From the IMG/VR virus record IMGVR_UViG_3300042319_002356, positions 1-64,000 of that record: a stretch of 64,000 nucleotides of DNA, one strand, 5' to 3'. How positions within the stretch are numbered: position 1 is the first letter of the stretch; each line of letters begins with the position of its first letter. This stretch comes from a virus. The notes under the pieces were generated by a model, which was given only the letters and a program-made list of their open reading frames with translations, ran no database searches and was not told the DNA's origin. The translations under genes were made by a program, and so were the position numbers. Positions 62,125 through 64,000 of this stretch are shown piece by piece.

Positions 62125-62680
62125 TTTGTAAAGAAGACCCCACAATACCGTTTATCTGCGGTTGGACAGTGTGAACCTGGCTTGAAGGCTCCAAGGCTAT
62201 GGGGGAGGCTACACAGAACGTGAAATACATATAGCACTACTTAATCGGTGTTAATTGGTTTGGGGAAGTTCAACCAAGTATGATAGGGAACAATGAATTA
62301 GATACCCTCGTTATGGATTAAAAGGGTTAGGGGCTTTAAGTAGTCGTGTCGTAATCCACAAGTCGTAAGAACACTAGACAATCTTACGATATACACTCTT
62401 CTTCCGAGTGAGGTTAACCAAGTAACTATGGTGACAGGGCGAAGATGTCTTGAGGGTAACACTGAGCGCCTTGACCGAGAAGCTTATGACTAATTTGATT
62501 AAGTGAGTAGGGACAGGACGGAGTGTGAGAGTATAGGTCCTCGGTGGACGGTTACTATGGTCCCACTCTCTTGGGGCATATCCGAGGAAATACTACTGAT
62601 GGTAAAATACTACTAACCAAAGGTCGTCTCGTGAATTACCCACGGACAGGGAAGACGACCTTTAACTTTTTAAAAAGAAT
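62125..62680 (+). ncRNA. large structured non-coding RNA, family not identified
   Basis: A gene-free stretch of about 560 nt with no credible reading frame on either strand. G+C is about 45% over 62161-62640, visibly above the flanking genes. Clear local helices include TTGGTT/AACCAA (62255-62277), TGGATTA/TAATCCA (62314-62358), TCGTAAGA/TCTTACGA (62363-62389), CACTC/GAGTG (62394-62410), GAGAG/CTCTC (62527-62570) and a terminal AAAGGTCGTCT/AGACGACCTTT hairpin. A possible pseudoknot pairs 62538-62544 with 62582-62588. I cannot match it to tmRNA, RNase P RNA or an intron. Large phage RNAs such as ROOL and GOLLD are similar in size, but I cannot test homology. Confidence 0.75.
62619..62670 (+). 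terminator. 3' terminal hairpin of the structured RNA
   Basis: An 11-bp stem AAAGGTCGTCT (62619-62629)/AGACGACCTTT (62653-62663), with an inner CGTG/CACG pair in the loop, followed by AACTTTTT. It likely defines the RNA 3' end. Confidence 0.7.
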
Positions 62681-62686
62681 AAAACA

Positions 62687-62911
62687 ATGGCGGCAAAATC
62701 AAAACATTATTTGGACGTATTGAGTTGGGTTAAATCGGTTATCAAATCAATTGACCATCCGTTACAAGACGCAACTGCAAAAAGACTCATCGGAAATTAT
62801 TTTGAAATGTATGGAGATAAGTTTACACTCAAGGAGAAAATTCAGATTGGGATGGATTTGAGGATGGAACTTGACGCTGTGGTATATAAAAAAACAAAAC
62901 AATCAATATGA
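62687..62911 (+). CDS. small unknown protein before clpP
   Basis: A 74-residue basic helical protein (KHYLDVLSWVKSVIKSIDHP...). It overlaps the clpP start by four bases (ATGA), so translation is coupled. It could be a ClpP partner; unassigned. Confidence 0.6.
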   Translation: MAAKSKHYLDVLSWVKSVIKSIDHPLQDATAKRLIGNYFEMYGDKFTLKEKIQIGMDLRMELDAVVYKKTKQSI

Positions 62912-63630
62912 ATTACGGAAAAGAATTTAGAAAATTCGCAATGAGTGAGGGAATTTCCTCATTAAGTCTTGACAGCTTTGAAAACTCCTTAACACCTTAT
63001 GTGTTGGAAGAAAGGGAGATGAGAGCAACACAGATTGACATCTTCTCAAGATTAATGAGAGAAAGAATTTTATGGGTATCAGGACCCGTTAACCAAAGAA
63101 TGTCAGACATTGTCCAAGCACAATTGTTATTCTTGGATTCAGTGGAGAAACGAGACATTACATTATATATTAACTCACCTGGTGGTTCAGTTCTATGTGG
63201 ACTCGGAATCGTGGATTTGATGAATTACATTAAGTCAGATGTTGCAACAACCAATATTGGAATGTGTGCATCAATGGGTTCAGTATTATTGTCATCAGGA
63301 ACAAAAGGAAAGCGTTCATCCCTTGTTTATTCAAAGGTGATGACCCACCAGGTGAGTCATGGAACACATGGAAATGTTCAAGACACACGTATTAACCAAT
63401 TGGAAGCTGAAAAATACAATTACATTTTGTTTAAGATGTTGGCTGAAAATTGTGGAAAGTCATTTGATGAAGTATTAGAATTCTCAAGACGAGACAGATG
63501 GTATACATCAGATGAAGCAAAAGAATTTGGATTGATTGATGAAGTAATCAAAACTGAAGGAACCAAATCAATCACGGAAATGTTGGAAGGGTTTGACGAC
63601 TACTACAACAAGGAAGTGATGTCTAAATAA
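62908..63630 (+). CDS. clpP: ClpP-like serine protease
   Basis: A 240-residue ClpP. The fold starts near residue 46 (FSRLMRERILWVSGPV); ITLYINSPGGSV is the strand-and-turn before the oxyanion hole. Catalytic Ser is S122 in CASMGS, His is H147 in MTHQ, and Asp is D196 in RRDRW. The N-terminal 45 residues are extra relative to bacterial ClpP and may be a propeptide. No ClpX gene is in the window, so it may use host ATPases. Possible roles are host-protein turnover or virion protein maturation. Confidence 0.9.
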   Translation: MNYGKEFRKFAMSEGISSLSLDSFENSLTPYVLEEREMRATQIDIFSRLMRERILWVSGPVNQRMSDIVQAQLLFLDSVEKRDITLYINSPGGSVLCGLGIVDLMNYIKSDVATTNIGMCASMGSVLLSSGTKGKRSSLVYSKVMTHQVSHGTHGNVQDTRINQLEAEKYNYILFKMLAENCGKSFDEVLEFSRRDRWYTSDEAKEFGLIDEVIKTEGTKSITEMLEGFDDYYNKEVMSK

Positions 63631-63635
63631 AAAAG

Positions 63636-63657
63636 AGGGTGGAAACACCCTTTTTTT
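63636..63657 (+). terminator. intrinsic terminator after clpP
   Basis: A 6-bp AGGGTG/CACCCT stem with a GAAA loop and a run of seven T. Confidence 0.82.
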
Positions 63658-63678
63658 ATTTTATAGTGTAACTTTTTG

Positions 63679-63686
63679 ATATTTAT
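63679..63686 (+). promoter_or_regulatory. class B promoter candidate
   Basis: ATATTTAT, 22 nt before the ATG at 63709. Confidence 0.5.
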
Positions 63687-63708
63687 GTAGTACACTGATG
63701 AACCTCAC

Positions 63709-64000
63709 ATGGAAAAGACTTTACTCTCATACGAAGGAAATATTACAACTGAATATATTGACAGTGTGGTTGAGTATGTTAATACATTGGATGAAAAACC
63801 GGCATTAATTAGAAAGATTTGTTTTTTAATTGTTGAAGTTTTACAAAATGTATTCCACCATTCAGATAAGAATGAACATGGAAATACTTTCGCATATTTC
63901 CAATTAATTAAGGATGATACTTATATAATAAAAACCGGAAATTTAATCTCAAAAGAAAAAACCGAAGGGTTAGAAAAAAGATTAGAATGTGTCGTGAGTT
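63709..64000 (+). CDS. SiaB-like/DUF6272 HATPase protein (3' partial)
   Basis: The first 97 residues are visible; the gene runs past the window end. LSYEGNITTEYIDSVVEYVN, followed by ICFLIVEVLQNVFHHSDKNE, resembles the N-terminal and N-box region of SiaB/DUF6272 proteins, which are GHKL-type kinases of bacterial partner-switch signalling. An in-frame TAG at 63688 excludes a longer start. It could form a second signalling unit beside the kinase operon at 41104. Confidence 0.62.
   Translation, partial: MEKTLLSYEGNITTEYIDSVVEYVNTLDEKPALIRKICFLIVEVLQNVFHHSDKNEHGNTFAYFQLIKDDTYIIKTGNLISKEKTEGLEKRLECVVS

Noticed and set aside
62125-62680. tmRNA, RNase P RNA, group I or group II intron, or tRNA cluster
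   Set aside because: No tRNA-like ends or tag frame, no RNase P core motifs, no domain V or clear P7 pairing, and flanking genes are both complete rather than interrupted.

Overview
The window is a stretch of a large (probably jumbo) tailed-phage genome whose host is most likely a member of the Bacteroidota. The phage call rests on T4-like replication and recombination genes (gp46/gp47 pair, CHC2-TOPRIM primase, RuvC-like resolvase), an amidase endolysin, a giant receptor-type tail protein, a virion protein with poly-Thr linkers, and about 90 tightly packed genes, nearly all on the + strand with ATGA-type overlaps. The host call rests on a repeated TTTG-N19-TAnnTTTG promoter (the Bacteroidota pattern), weak or absent Shine-Dalgarno sequences, signal peptides ending in Gln, an Hc1-like H1 histone and BspA-type repeats. 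The DNA is AT-rich throughout apart from one structured non-coding region.

Layout. 1-14444: virion and host-contact proteins, led by a more than 2970-residue BspA-repeat/Thr-Pro-repeat protein that starts before the window. 14446-22730: resolvase, primase, PD-(D/E)XK nuclease, gp47 and gp46 separated by small genes, then a sigma-70 factor. 22769-24439: probable lysis genes. 24423-28166: proteins that look like head-interior or assembly proteins. 28216-33946: histone-like protein, DnaJ, Dam-type methylase and unknowns. 33992-41049: mostly small early-type genes, including an RNA ligase, a polynucleotide-kinase-like P-loop protein, a phosphoesterase and a cysteine-protease-like protein. 41104-45787: a terminator-bounded six-gene signalling operon with two histidine kinases and a receiver. 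45840-54687: PcfJ-like protein, thioredoxin, glutaredoxin and acidic unknowns, some on the minus strand. 54711-59491: type II glutamine synthetase, DUF3310, thioesterase, UVR-motif protein and full-length DnaK. 59544-64000: HNH protein, HAD phosphatase, a structured RNA of about 540 nt, ClpP, and the start of a SiaB-like HATPase protein.

Two promoter classes divide the genes. Class A (TTTG-N17-20-TAnnTTTG) precedes the sigma factor and the early/metabolic genes, often only 3-5 nt before ATG, which implies leaderless mRNAs. Class B (ATATTTAT, no -33 box) precedes the virion, lysis, signalling and structural-type genes on both strands, and is a candidate late promoter read with the phage sigma factor.

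How the genes work together: the phage carries its own transcription switch, recombination and RNA-repair enzymes, a chaperone/protease set (DnaK, DnaJ, ClpP), redox proteins, nitrogen assimilation (glutamine synthetase) and a membrane-linked phosphorelay. This suggests extensive control of host physiology. The least explained elements are the 62125-62680 RNA and the kinase operon.
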